The notes under the pieces were generated by a model. It ran no database searches, had not been told where the DNA came from, and saw nothing but the letters and a program-made list of their open reading frames with translations. A stretch of 64,000 nt of DNA, taken from Variovorax beijingensis (GTDB lineage: Bacteria > Pseudomonadota > Gammaproteobacteria > Burkholderiales > Burkholderiaceae_C). Below are positions 11,101 to 18,164 of this stretch, piece by piece (the first letter of the stretch is position 1; every line of letters starts with the position of its first letter). The position numbers and the translations under genes were made by a program. The DNA lies in the NCBI RefSeq assembly GCF_007828835.1, contig NZ_VIVL01000001.1, positions 744,001 to 808,000 on the forward strand, written 5' to 3'.

Positions 11101-11258
11101 GAGGCGCCCGGGTAGGCAACGTTGATCACGATGGCCGGCGGAGCCACCGGCGGGTACTGCGAGATCGGCAGCTGGGTGATGGCGACACTGCCCCCCACCA
11201 GGATGAACAGCGCGATCACCCAGGCGAAGATCGGTCGGTCGATAAAGAATTTGGCCAT
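8094..11258 (-). CDS. RND multidrug efflux transporter (AcrB/MexB/BpeB-like, HAE1 family)
   Basis: Inner-membrane proton-driven pump of 1054 residues. The N-terminus MAKFFIDRPIFAWVIA is typical of HAE1 hydrophobic/amphiphilic drug exporters. The proton-relay Asp pair sits in GIVVDDAIVVVENVERI, and the second-half helices are intact (LITIIGLSAKNAILIIEFAKD). The porter-domain segments look complete, with no frameshift. AGGAG is about ten bases before the start. It follows the adaptor gene and overlaps the channel gene. The substrate range cannot be read from sequence; relatives export antibiotics, dyes and solvents. Confidence 0.96.
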   Translation of the reverse strand: MAKFFIDRPIFAWVIALFILVGGSVAITQLPISQYPPVAPPAIVINVAYPGASAQTLEDSVLSVIEREMNGSPGLIYMESVAQADGTGTITISFEAGTNPDLAQVDVQNRLSRATPRLPAAVTQQGVRVDKSRNNFLLFAMLSSDNPNFDPVALGDYAARNIVPELQRVVGVGQAQLFGTENAMRIWIDPAKLQGYNLSATDVNNAIRAQNAQVSSGTLGDLPNIPGQAIAATVVVNGQLANVDQFKEIVLRANTDGSTVRLKDVARVELGGQSYATSARLNGVPAVGIGVQPTPNGNALQSAKAIRAKMTELERFFPQGVKWTIPYDSSRFVQISITEVVKTLLEAIALVFVVMFLFLQNWRYTIIPTIVVPIALLGTFAMLLAMGFSINVLTMFGMVLVIGIVVDDAIVVVENVERIMSEEGLSPLEATRKAMKQISGAIIGVTVVLISVFVPLAFFAGSTGNIYRQFSAVMVTSIAFSAFMALSLTPALCATLLKPVEAGHHHEKTGFFGWFNRGFTRTAKGYESVVARILRRAARYLIIYVAIIGAVVFTYLRLPSSFLPAEDQGNIIVNVQLPPGATQERALSVMQQVEGFILKQPEVQSMVGVMGFSFSGQGQNAGLAFVTLKDWEERKDPAHSASALAGRAFGALSGIRDAFIYPLSPPPIPELGNASGFSFRLQDRSGAGHEALINARNQLLGMAGQSKILSQVRPDGLEDAPQLQIDIDRDKANALGVTFDAINATLSTGLGSSYINDFPNRGRLQRVVVQADAPARMQPDDLLQLNASNTKGQPVPLSAFATTKWVKGATQTVRYNGYPAIRISGDAAAGYSTGAAMAEMEKLAGQLPQGFGFEWTGQSREEKLAGSQAIILYGFAILAVFLCLAALYESWSIPLSVILVVPLGVLGVLLATMLRAYSNDVYFQVGLITIIGLSAKNAILIIEFAKDLQAQGRGIVESALAAAHLRFRPIIMTSLAFGLGVVPLVLASGAGSASQRAIGTGVLGGMVTGTALAVIFVPVFFVVVRSLFKGSARQHEADKRHAEAAGITEEKAHD

Positions 11259-11274
11259 GCGGGCGCGCTCCTGA

Positions 11275-12564
11275 TTACTTCTTCTCGGCCGTGGCAGGCG
11301 CCGGACCGCTCGCTGGCGCCGCCGCGGCAGACGCCGCCGGCGCAGCCGGTTGTGCCGCGCCGTTGGGCGCGGGCTTCTTCCAGGGCACCGCCTTCACGGG
11401 CGTGCCGGGCGGCATCATCTGCAGCTTCTGGAAGCCGTCGACCATCACCTGCTCACCGGCCTTCAGGCCATCGAGCACCACCCACTGGTTGTCCTTGGCG
11501 GCGCTGATCTTCACCGTGCGCTGGCTGATCTTGCCGTCCGCGCTCACCACCGACACCGTGTCGCCCTGCTGCGTGCGCGTGACCGCCTGCTGGGGAATCG
11601 TGATGGCGTTGGTGGCCTGCGCCTGCTCCAGCCGCACGCGCACGTACAGGCCCGGCAGCAGCTCGCCCTTCGGGTTGGGCACCTCGGCGCGCAGCGTGAC
11701 CTGGCCGGTGGTCGAATCCACCGTCAGGTCGGAGAACAGCAGCTTGCCGGGCAGCGCGTACTCGGTGCCGTCTTCCAGCACCACCGTCACGCTGGCCGCC
11801 TCTTCGCCGCTCGCGCGCTTGTACTGGCCCGCAGCCAGTGCGCGGCGCAGCTTCAGCACCTCGGAGGCCGATTGCGTGAAGTTCACGTACACCGGGTTGA
11901 TCTGCTGCACCACGGCCAGCTCGGTGGCGTCGCCCTGGCCCACCAGCGCGCCCTCGGTCACCAGTGCGCGGCCGATGCGGCCCGAAATGGGCGAGGTCAC
12001 GTCGGCGTAGCCGAGGTTGATCTTGGCCGTCTGCACCGCGGCGCGGCCCGCGGCCACGTCGGCCTCGGCCGTCTTTTGCGAGGCCACGGCCGTCGCGTAT
12101 TCCTGCTTGCTCACCGCATTGGCCTCGACCAGCGGCTTGTAGCGGTCGGCCAGGGCCTTGGCCTGCACCGCGTTGGCCTCGGCGCGCGCCAGCGTGGCCT
12201 GCGCGTTCTGCGCGGCGGCCACCAGCGGTGCCGGGTCGATGCGGAACAGCAGCTGGCCGGCCTTCACGTCGCTGCCTTCGCGGAACTCGCGCTTCAGCAG
12301 GATGCCCGAGGCCCGGGCGCGAACCTGCGCCACGCGCGAGGCTTCGAGCCGGCCCGGCAGCTCGGTCACCAGGCCCACGTCGCCCGGCGTGGCAACCACC
12401 ACCCCCACCTCTGGCGCGGGGCGGGCGCCGCCGCCGGCACCGCCACCCGGGCCGGCCGGCGCATCGGCCTTGGAACAGGCCGCGAGCGCCAACACCACAG
12501 CAGCGGCCACGATCGCGAGGCGCGGCGAAAACGACGATTGACGCGAAACATGCAGGAGAGGCAT
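11275..12564 (-). CDS. RND efflux periplasmic adaptor (AcrA/MexA/BpeA-like)
   Basis: Membrane-fusion protein of 429 residues linking the RND pump and the outer-membrane channel. A lipoprotein signal peptide (VVLALAACSKAD) is followed by a Gly-rich linker. Then come the lipoyl half-motif RARASGILLKREFREG, an alpha-helical hairpin (about residues 115-190), the second lipoyl half with TSPISGRIGRALVTEGALV and a beta-barrel. The C-terminal tail is Ala/Pro-rich and probably flexible. I choose the ATG at 12564, preceded by AAAGGA; longer upstream extensions would cross the regulator's operator region. It is the first gene of the operon and is divergent from the TetR regulator. Confidence 0.93.
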   Translation of the reverse strand: MPLLHVSRQSSFSPRLAIVAAAVVLALAACSKADAPAGPGGGAGGGARPAPEVGVVVATPGDVGLVTELPGRLEASRVAQVRARASGILLKREFREGSDVKAGQLLFRIDPAPLVAAAQNAQATLARAEANAVQAKALADRYKPLVEANAVSKQEYATAVASQKTAEADVAAGRAAVQTAKINLGYADVTSPISGRIGRALVTEGALVGQGDATELAVVQQINPVYVNFTQSASEVLKLRRALAAGQYKRASGEEAASVTVVLEDGTEYALPGKLLFSDLTVDSTTGQVTLRAEVPNPKGELLPGLYVRVRLEQAQATNAITIPQQAVTRTQQGDTVSVVSADGKISQRTVKISAAKDNQWVVLDGLKAGEQVMVDGFQKLQMMPPGTPVKAVPWKKPAPNGAAQPAAPAASAAAAPASGPAPATAEKK

Positions 12565-12657
12565 GCGAATCCTTTGAAGCAAAGACGGGAGATGGCGCGT
12601 TCGCGGAGCGAACAGAAAGCCAGCATAAACAGCCGGGCCATCGGGGAAGCCCGGTAG

Positions 12658-12685
12658 TTTACATACATTCATGGATGTATAGTGA
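12658..12685. promoter_or_regulatory. AcrR-like operator between the RND operon and its TetR regulator
   Basis: The core ATACATTCATGGATGTAT is an imperfect palindrome closely resembling the E. coli AcrR operator (TACATACATT-N4-AATGTATGTA). It lies 94 bp upstream of the adaptor start and 59 bp upstream of the regulator start, where one bound dimer could block both promoters. Confidence 0.75.
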
Positions 12686-12743
12686 CAGCATCGAATGGCC
12701 CCACGAATCGGAAAGGGCTTGGCTTTACAAATTGGGAGACTTG

Positions 12744-13415
12744 GTGGCACGTCGTACGAAGGAAGAGGCACTGGCCACGCGGAATCGCTTGCTCGATGCC
12801 GCGGAGCTGCTGTTTCAGGCGCAAGGCGTCTCGCAGACCACGCTGCAGCAGATTGCGCAGCAGGCTGGGGCCACGCGCGGCGCCATCTATTGGCACTTCA
12901 AGGACAAGGCCGCCCTCTTCAACGCAATGATGGAGCGCGTCATCCTCCCGCTGGAGGCCGGCCCCCGGGCCGCCGCCGTGGCCGCGGGCCCCGACGACGA
13001 CCCCCTGGCCGAAATAGAGGAGGGCATGGTGCACGCCCTCACCCTCATGACCACCGACCCCCAGGTGCGCCGCGTGTTCGACGTGGCCACCCACAAGGTC
13101 GAATACACCCACGACATGGCCTCGGTGCAGCAGCGCCACCTGAGCGCGCGCAACGCCTGCGTGAGCGATTTCGAAAAAGCCCTGCGCCTGGCCGCGCGCC
13201 GCGACCGCATCAAGCTGCCCGTGCCCGGCGACGTGGCGGCCCAGGGCCTGCACGCGCTGATCAGCGGGCTCATCCAGAACTGGCTGCTCGACCCCACCGC
13301 CTTCGACCTGGTGCCCACCGGCCGGCGCACCTTCAACGTTTACCTGGCCGGACTGGGCTTTCCACGGAACTTGGCGGCGGGCATCGGAAACGAAGCTGAA
13401 GAAGTCGCCGTCTGA
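12744..13415 (+). CDS. TetR/AcrR-family repressor of the RND pump
   Basis: A 223-residue TetR-family protein. The N-terminal HTH is typical of AcrR/TtgR/BpeR: RNRLLDAAELLFQAQGVSQTT, then an ATRGAIYWHFKDK recognition-helix block. The larger C-terminal part is the ligand-binding domain of the AcrR-C type. The GTG at 12744 is preferred because GGGAG sits five bases upstream and homologues begin at MARRTKEEAL; an in-frame ATG at 12675 would lie inside the operator. It presumably represses the divergent efflux operon and itself until a drug ligand binds. Confidence 0.92.
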   Translation: MARRTKEEALATRNRLLDAAELLFQAQGVSQTTLQQIAQQAGATRGAIYWHFKDKAALFNAMMERVILPLEAGPRAAAVAAGPDDDPLAEIEEGMVHALTLMTTDPQVRRVFDVATHKVEYTHDMASVQQRHLSARNACVSDFEKALRLAARRDRIKLPVPGDVAAQGLHALISGLIQNWLLDPTAFDLVPTGRRTFNVYLAGLGFPRNLAAGIGNEAEEVAV

Positions 13416-13420
13416 TGGGC

Positions 13421-13426
13421 GATAAT
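13421..13426 (+). promoter_or_regulatory. Possible -10 box of the tRNA gene
   Basis: GATAAT lies about 35 nt before the predicted 5' end of the tRNA. A strong GC hairpin (GGCTCCGG / CCGGAGCC, 13431-13451) sits between it and the tRNA and could be part of the 5' leader or end the tetR message. No clear -35 box was recognised. Confidence 0.35.
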
Positions 13427-13458
13427 GCGTGGCTCCGGTTCTGCCGGAGCCCAGATTC

Positions 13459-13533
13459 CTCGCTGTATTTCAACGGATAGAATTCGGCCCTCCGAAGGCT
13501 GAGATCCAGGTTCGATTCCTGGCGGCGGGACCA
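13459..13533 (+). tRNA. tRNA-Arg (anticodon CCG)
   Basis: The 75-nt cloverleaf can be drawn by hand. The acceptor arms CTCGCTG and CGGCGGG pair completely with two G-U pairs. The anticodon stem CGGCC / GGCTG encloses loop CTCCGAA, giving anticodon CCG, which reads CGG. The T arm is CCAGG-TTCGATT-CCTGG, and the discriminator A plus encoded CCA follow. Two oddities are C1-G72 at the acceptor tip and a T-T mismatch where position 10 pairs with 25. It lies 43 nt after tetR and is followed by a good terminator, so it is probably functional. Confidence 0.82.
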
Positions 13534-13539
13534 GATATC

Positions 13540-13573
13540 AAGCCGGACCCTTTCAAGGGTGTCCGGCTTTTTG
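13540..13573 (+). terminator. Rho-independent terminator after tRNA-Arg
   Basis: A long stem (AAGCCGGAC / GTCCGGCTT with an inner CCC/GGG extension) is followed by a T-rich run, just 7 nt after the encoded CCA. Confidence 0.85.
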
Positions 13574-13644
13574 TTTTCTCGTCTGGGGGAAGATGGCAGT
13601 TGGGGACAGGAAACGCGGCCAATTCCTCTCCATTTTTCTGGCGC

Positions 13645-14346
13645 GGTGGCCAGGATCGTGCCGCACTGCGAGAGAATGGTTTCATCCACTTCGGCGGGGC
13701 GTTGAGAAACCACCATCGCACCGATGCCGTACTTCCGGCCTTCCTTAGCAATTCGTTTGACTACATCAGCAGCCGGACCGTCTTCTTTAGCGCCGGAGAG
13801 GTATCTATGCGCTTCTTCCATCACCACCAGAAGGGGGCGGTGTATTCCGCCTTCGGTTTTCTCGCGGCTCCAATAGAGCGCTTCGTAGACGATTCTGAGA
13901 ATCGAACCGATGAGGGTCGTTAATACCGAGCTTGGAACACCCGATAGATCAAGAATCGTGACAGGCTTCTCGTGCCCCAACCAGTCGTCCAACAGCGTGT
14001 CGAGATCGCACCGAACGGTTCCATTTAACGATGGTTCCCAAGGTCCGGGGTGCAGAATGAAGTCGAAACGATGGTCCAGCAGACGCGATCGCATCAGATT
14101 CAACTGCCGCCGTATGCCTTTGGCTTGTTGGTTGAGGAATGGTCCGGCAGCCCCCATTGCAGCCGGTGTGTACTTCGGAGGGATGAGAGTCCCAGCATCT
14201 CCGGCCCGCTCCAATGCCGGCTGGTCCCGTTGCGGCCCATTGAGCGTTCGGGTCTCAAAGTCGATGGGGTCGTACCAGCATTGCTTGAGGCTGAACGGAA
14301 CTGGACTGTCCACTGTGAGGGATTGGGGATCCAAGCCGGGGAAGTT
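13645..14346 (-). pseudogene. Fragment of a HerA/FtsK-like P-loop ATPase (DUF87/HerA helicase family)
   Basis: The minus-strand frame keeps the C-terminal half of a HerA-type hexameric ATPase. It contains a Walker B strand (PLLVVMEEAHRYL), the KRIAKEGRKYGIGAMVVSQRP segment and the sensor stretch AEVDETILSQCGTIL. The Walker A part is missing at the N-terminus. The homology stops near 13645, after which the frame runs into non-homologous DNA and then antisense to the tRNA. HerA proteins occur in DNA repair with NurA and in several anti-phage systems. Here the gene is truncated at both ends and should be inactive. GC content and codon use look lower than in neighbours. Confidence 0.65.
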
Positions 14347-14640
14347 GGCCGGGTCGAGCCACGCGCTGAAGCTCATGGAGCTCGGTGGCCAGCTGATCCG
14401 CGGCAGCTCCCGGGTTGCCGGGCATGCGGAGCCGCTGATCAGCGCGTTCGCGCAAGGGGTGGTCCTGGGGTTCTTCCGGCTGGCGAAGATCGACATCTCC
14501 ACGGCGCTGGAGGGCGTGGGTTTCTGGCGGCGCTGTGAACTGGTCAGCATCCACCAGGTAGGCGTTGACCGGGGACAGCGGATTCGTGCGCAGGATGGTC
14601 GTCGAAAGCCGGGCCGGTAGCTACTACTTGTCCCCAGCGC
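14347..14640. other. Gene-poor segment, probably part of an integration/deletion scar
   Basis: No gene could be supported. A plus-strand frame ending at 14620 (with a hydrophobic stretch around LISAFAQGVVLGFF) and two minus-strand frames are open, but none resembles a family I know and none has a good ribosome-binding site. It lies between the HerA fragment and the GntR regulator gene. Short GGGGACA/TGTCCCC motifs occur at both edges of the scar (near 13599 and 14630). Confidence 0.45.
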
Positions 14641-15336
14641 TCACGCCGCCTCGCCCTTGGCGGTGCCATGCCTGTACTCGCTGCGATGCCTCATGAACCG
14701 GTGATAGGACATCCGCAGGTGCAGTTGCATCACCTGCCTTGCCAGCTCGCCATCCGCAGCCTGCACGGCCAGTGTCAGGTCGCGATGGTGATGAAGACTC
14801 TGCTCCAGTTCCTGCGGGGTGTAGATGTAGAACGAGCGCTTGATGATGGGCATGTCGATCATCGTTTCGAGCATCGCGCGCAGCCTGGGGGAGCCCGAAG
14901 CATCGAGCAAGGCGTGGTGAAAGTCGCGATTGGCTGACTGCACCTTGGCTATTCCTTCCTCGCCTTCCGCAATACCCTCGGCCATCGCCTGGTTGCTCGC
15001 CTGCAGTTGCTGGACGAGTGCGTCTCCGCCGCGCGTGGCCGCCAGGAATGATGCGTATGGCTCCAGCAGCATTCGAAGCTGGAAGGTCTCTTCCACATCC
15101 CACTCGCTCCATTCCGCCACGCGGATGCCCTGGCCTGCGGCGTCCGTTGCCAACCCGTCTTCCACGAGTCGGCGCAGCGCGGTGCGAACGGGGGTTCGGC
15201 TCAGTCCCAGGTCGCGGGCCAGCGGCTCCTCCTTGAGCTGCACTCCCGGGGCGTAGTGCCCCCCCACCAGTCGTTGTCTCAGGATCTCGTAGGCCTTGTC
15301 TCTGCCGTGCTGCATGGGGGCATGAACTCGCTGCAT
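14641..15336 (-). CDS. GntR-family transcriptional regulator (FCD domain)
   Basis: A 231-residue regulator with an N-terminal winged HTH (YEILRQRLVGGHYAPG, then RDLGLSRTPVRTALRRLVEDG) and a C-terminal all-helical FCD ligand domain with metal-binding His residues (NRDFHHALLDAS, HHHRDLTLAV). FadR/VanR-subfamily members respond to organic acids and aromatic intermediates. It is divergent from the catabolic cluster beginning at 15534 and is its obvious candidate regulator. The ATG at 15336 is chosen; a second in-frame ATG at 15315 is equally possible because neither has a strong ribosome-binding site. Confidence 0.88.
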   Translation of the reverse strand: MQRVHAPMQHGRDKAYEILRQRLVGGHYAPGVQLKEEPLARDLGLSRTPVRTALRRLVEDGLATDAAGQGIRVAEWSEWDVEETFQLRMLLEPYASFLAATRGGDALVQQLQASNQAMAEGIAEGEEGIAKVQSANRDFHHALLDASGSPRLRAMLETMIDMPIIKRSFYIYTPQELEQSLHHHRDLTLAVQAADGELARQVMQLHLRMSYHRFMRHRSEYRHGTAKGEAA

Positions 15337-15387
15337 ATGGAGCCGGGATTGTAGGTCGCCGCTACTTTGCCTTGGCGCTCCGCGAAC

Positions 15388-15498
15388 AAATCGAGTACAT
15401 GCGTCGTTCTTGATTTGTACTTTGGTGGTTGAGTGGGCCGACGTCTGTAGAGGAAAACTAGGTGATTTCCCTGCATCCCATTGAATTATTTGTACTCG
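15388..15498. promoter_or_regulatory. Candidate GntR operator region with repeated TGTACT motifs
   Basis: Three related motifs occur in the 197-bp divergent gap: ATGTACTCGA read on the minus strand (15391-15400), TTGTACTT (15415-15422) and TTTGTACTCG (15489-15498). GntR proteins often bind short repeats of this kind. No binding evidence exists. Confidence 0.4.
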
Positions 15499-15533
15499 CT
15501 TTGTATTCTCTGGGCCTCGAAAAGGGTCTGCGT

Positions 15534-16400
15534 ATGAACATTGCAATCATCGGGTTGGGCGAAGTCGGCCGCTGCTACGCGGCTCCCTTGTATGAAGCGG
15601 GCCATACCCTCGGCCTGTGCGAAGCGCACCCGTCAGCGGCCGCCACGGCGCTGGCGGCGTCGATGGAGTTGCCGATCCAAGAGCGGGCCGGTGGTTGGTT
15701 GTCCAAGGCGGACCTGGTGCTTTCCTGCGTGACGGGGACCACCTCCCTGCCGGTGCTTGCGCAGGTGCTGCCGCATCTCTCCAAGAACGCGTTGCTGGCC
15801 GACTTCACGACGGCCAGCCCCGAGGTCAAGCGCGAAGGGGCGGCCCGTGCGGCAGAGGCCGGTATCCGCTACGTCGACACCGCCATCATGGGCGCGATCT
15901 CGCTCAACCTGGTGCGCACGCCCTTGCTGGCTTGCGGCAGCGGGGCCGGGCAGCTGAAAGAAGTCCTCGAGAGCGCCGGTGCGCGTGTTCAGGTCATCGC
16001 GGGCGGCAAGGCCGGGGATGCCATCTCGTTGAAGATCCTGCGCAGCGTGTTCACAAAGGGCATGGAAGCGCTTTGCGTGGAGCTGCTGATGAGCGCCGAG
16101 AAGCAGGGCGTGCGCAGCGAACTCTACGAGCAGCTCAGCGACATCGACCAGACGCCGCTGCGCTCGTTCATCGACATGCTGGTGCGCACGCATGTCATTC
16201 ACGCCAGGCGCCGGGCGCACGAAGTGCACGACGTCCAGGCCGAACTGGCGGCGCAGGGCCTTCCTTCGGTGGTCATGCGCGGTGTCGAACAGCGCTTCAA
16301 CGACACGGTGGACGCGCTGTCCAGGCGGCCGCTCGGCGTTGCGGAACCGACCGTCGACCAAGCCTTGAACTGGCTTCTGGCCAGCGCAGGTGGGCACTAG
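15534..16400 (+). CDS. NAD(P)-binding dehydrogenase of the 6-phosphogluconate dehydrogenase-like/DUF1932 type
   Basis: A 288-residue protein with an N-terminal Rossmann domain (IAIIGLGEVGRCYAAPLYEAG) and a C-terminal helical DUF1932 domain (GDAISLKILRSVFTKGMEAL, with the Lys equivalent to the 3-hydroxyacid dehydrogenase catalytic Lys). Relatives oxidise or reduce beta-hydroxyacids; the substrate here is unknown. It is the first gene of a plus-strand cluster with an RraA-like aldolase, two periplasmic receptors and a lactonase, so an oxidised C4-C7 di- or tricarboxylate is likely. AAGGG lies about seven bases before the ATG. Confidence 0.82.
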   Translation: MNIAIIGLGEVGRCYAAPLYEAGHTLGLCEAHPSAAATALAASMELPIQERAGGWLSKADLVLSCVTGTTSLPVLAQVLPHLSKNALLADFTTASPEVKREGAARAAEAGIRYVDTAIMGAISLNLVRTPLLACGSGAGQLKEVLESAGARVQVIAGGKAGDAISLKILRSVFTKGMEALCVELLMSAEKQGVRSELYEQLSDIDQTPLRSFIDMLVRTHVIHARRRAHEVHDVQAELAAQGLPSVVMRGVEQRFNDTVDALSRRPLGVAEPTVDQALNWLLASAGGH

Positions 16401-16498
16401 CCGCTTCCTTCTTTCCGCTTCTTCTCTTCTCTCTTCGTTTCGTTGGCGGCCTGGCGGTCGCCTGGCCTTTCTTCGTCTTTTTTCTACTGGATTCACCC

Positions 16499-17137
16499 AT
16501 GACCACTCCTGAGCAGATCAAGCAATTGCGCGACCTCGGCGCAGCCACCGTCTATGAGGCGCAAGGCGCCAAGGGCGCCCTGGACAGCGGCATGAAGCCG
16601 ATCGACCCGACGGTGCGCCTGGCCGGCCCCGCATTCACCGTCGACGCACGCCCTGCGGACAACCTGATCCTTCACTACGCAGTGCAAAAGGCCAAGCCTG
16701 GAGACGTGCTGGTCGTGGACGCGAAGGGCTTCATGGAAGCTGGCCCCTGGGGCGACGTGCTGACGATCCAGGCGATGAAGCTTGGCATTGCAGGACTTGT
16801 CATCAATGGCTGCGTGCGCGACGCGAACCTCATCATCGACCTCGGCTTTCCGGTGTTCTGCCGCGGCCTTTCGATCAAGGGCACGGGCAAGAACCAGCCT
16901 GGAAAGGTCGGCGTGCCGATCGCGATCGGCGACGTGCTGATCCAGCCCGGCGACATCGTTGTCGGCGACCGCGACGGCCTGGTGGTCGTCGCCCAGGGCG
17001 AAGTCGAAACCGCCATCTCCAGCAGCCTGGCCCGCGAGGAAAAGGAAGCGAAGCAGCGCAAGGCCATTGACGAAGGCGCCACCACGGCGGAGCTGCTGAA
17101 TCTGACGGACACCCTGAAGCGCTTCGGCCTGGTCTGA
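16499..17137 (+). CDS. RraA-like / 4-carboxy-4-hydroxy-2-oxoadipate (HMG/CHA) aldolase family protein
   Basis: A 212-residue protein of the RraA-like fold, which includes divalent-metal class II pyruvate aldolases that split 4-carboxy-4-hydroxy-2-oxoadipate or 4-hydroxy-4-methyl-2-oxoglutarate. The conserved Arg-Asp pair appears in GLVINGCVRDANLI and the loop MEAGPWGDVLTIQA is typical. The C-terminal helix beyond the RraA core fits aldolases better than the RNase E inhibitor RraA. The LigI-like lactonase at the end of the cluster supports a catabolic role. The ATG has only a weak ribosome-binding site. Confidence 0.8.
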   Translation: MTTPEQIKQLRDLGAATVYEAQGAKGALDSGMKPIDPTVRLAGPAFTVDARPADNLILHYAVQKAKPGDVLVVDAKGFMEAGPWGDVLTIQAMKLGIAGLVINGCVRDANLIIDLGFPVFCRGLSIKGTGKNQPGKVGVPIAIGDVLIQPGDIVVGDRDGLVVVAQGEVETAISSSLAREEKEAKQRKAIDEGATTAELLNLTDTLKRFGLV

Positions 17138-17165
17138 CATCCACAAAAATCACGGAGACATCAGC

Positions 17166-18140
17166 ATGCGCAAGCTCATCAATTCCCTGGCGTTGCTCGG
17201 CGCCGCCATCCTTGCACCGGCCGCGGCGCATTCCGCCGATGCCTATCCGTCCAAGCCGATCCGGATGGTGGTCGGATTCGCCGCCGGCGGCTCCGCGGAC
17301 ATCAATGCCCGCATCGTGGGGCAGCAGCTGGGCAAGGAGCTCGGCGGCACGATCGTCGTGGACAACAAGGGCGGTGCCGGCGGCAACCTGGGGGCGGTCG
17401 AGGCCAAGCGCTCCGCACCGGACGGCTACACGATGTTCTATGCAACCTCTGCCGTCGTGCTTGCGCCCTCGCTGTATGCGAAGCCGGGCTTCGATCCTTA
17501 CGCGGACTACACGCCGGTCTCGTTGACGGCAACCATTCCGCTCTTGCTGGTCGTGAACCCGGCAGTGCCAGCCAAGACGGTGAATGAGCTCGTTGCGTTG
17601 GCCAAGAGCAAGCCCAATGAGTTGAACTATGGCTCCTCGGGTGCCGGTGCATTGCTGCATCTGGGAGGTGCATTGTTCGCCAAGGAGGCCGGCATCCAGG
17701 CCACGCACGTGGCCTACAAGGGCAGCGCCCCCGCGGTTGCCGACCTCCTTGCCGGAAGCACGCAGTTCATGTTCCTGCCGATCAACGAGGCCATGCCTCA
17801 TGTGAAAGGCGGCGCGTTGCGCGCGCTCGCGATCACGAGCGACAAACGCTCGCCGCTCATGCCGGACGTCCCGACGATCCGGGAGGCCACCGGAAAATCG
17901 ACCATGGACATGGGGGCCTGGCAGGGGCTGATGCTGCCAAAGGGCGTGCCGGACGATGTCGTGAGCAAGATTTCTGCAGCGCTCAAGAAGGCGCTTGCCG
18001 ACAAGGCCCTGCAGGATCGCCTCGTTGCGCAGGGTTCCATCGTGCTGGGCGGCACGGCAAAGGACTATTCGGACTACATGAAGCTCGAAGGCGACCGCTG
18101 GGCGAAGGTCATCAAGGACACCGGCGCGAAGCTCGATTGA
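17166..18140 (+). CDS. Bug/TctC-family tripartite tricarboxylate transporter substrate-binding protein
   Basis: A 324-residue periplasmic binding protein with a Sec signal peptide cleaved near AHSA-DAYPS. Family blocks are YPSKPIRMVVGFAAGGSADINAR, KRSAPDGYTMFYAT and the phosphate-like pocket motif LNYGSSGAGALLHLG. These proteins capture carboxylic acids for TctAB-type permeases or act as orphan sensors; no tctA or tctB is in this window. GGAGAC precedes the ATG. A second Bug gene follows directly, an uncommon tandem arrangement. Confidence 0.93.
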   Translation: MRKLINSLALLGAAILAPAAAHSADAYPSKPIRMVVGFAAGGSADINARIVGQQLGKELGGTIVVDNKGGAGGNLGAVEAKRSAPDGYTMFYATSAVVLAPSLYAKPGFDPYADYTPVSLTATIPLLLVVNPAVPAKTVNELVALAKSKPNELNYGSSGAGALLHLGGALFAKEAGIQATHVAYKGSAPAVADLLAGSTQFMFLPINEAMPHVKGGALRALAITSDKRSPLMPDVPTIREATGKSTMDMGAWQGLMLPKGVPDDVVSKISAALKKALADKALQDRLVAQGSIVLGGTAKDYSDYMKLEGDRWAKVIKDTGAKLD

Positions 18141-18164
18141 GCACGGCACACGGGAGACATCATC

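Noticed and set aside
8079..11507. A 1142-codon open frame antisense to the RND transporter
   Set aside because: Composition is His/Arg/Gln-rich without domains, while the minus frame is a complete AcrB-like protein.
12564..12771. Longer N-terminus for the efflux adaptor
   Set aside because: It would run through the AcrR-like operator and precede the lipoprotein signal, which must be N-terminal.
13431..13451. Strong hairpin taken as a tetR terminator
   Set aside because: It has no T-run after it and lies between a likely promoter and the tRNA, so it was kept only as a note under the tRNA promoter.
14050..14620. Possible small genes in the scar on either strand
   Set aside because: The frames are open only because of composition or the HerA fragment; no family match, start signal or consistent codon use.
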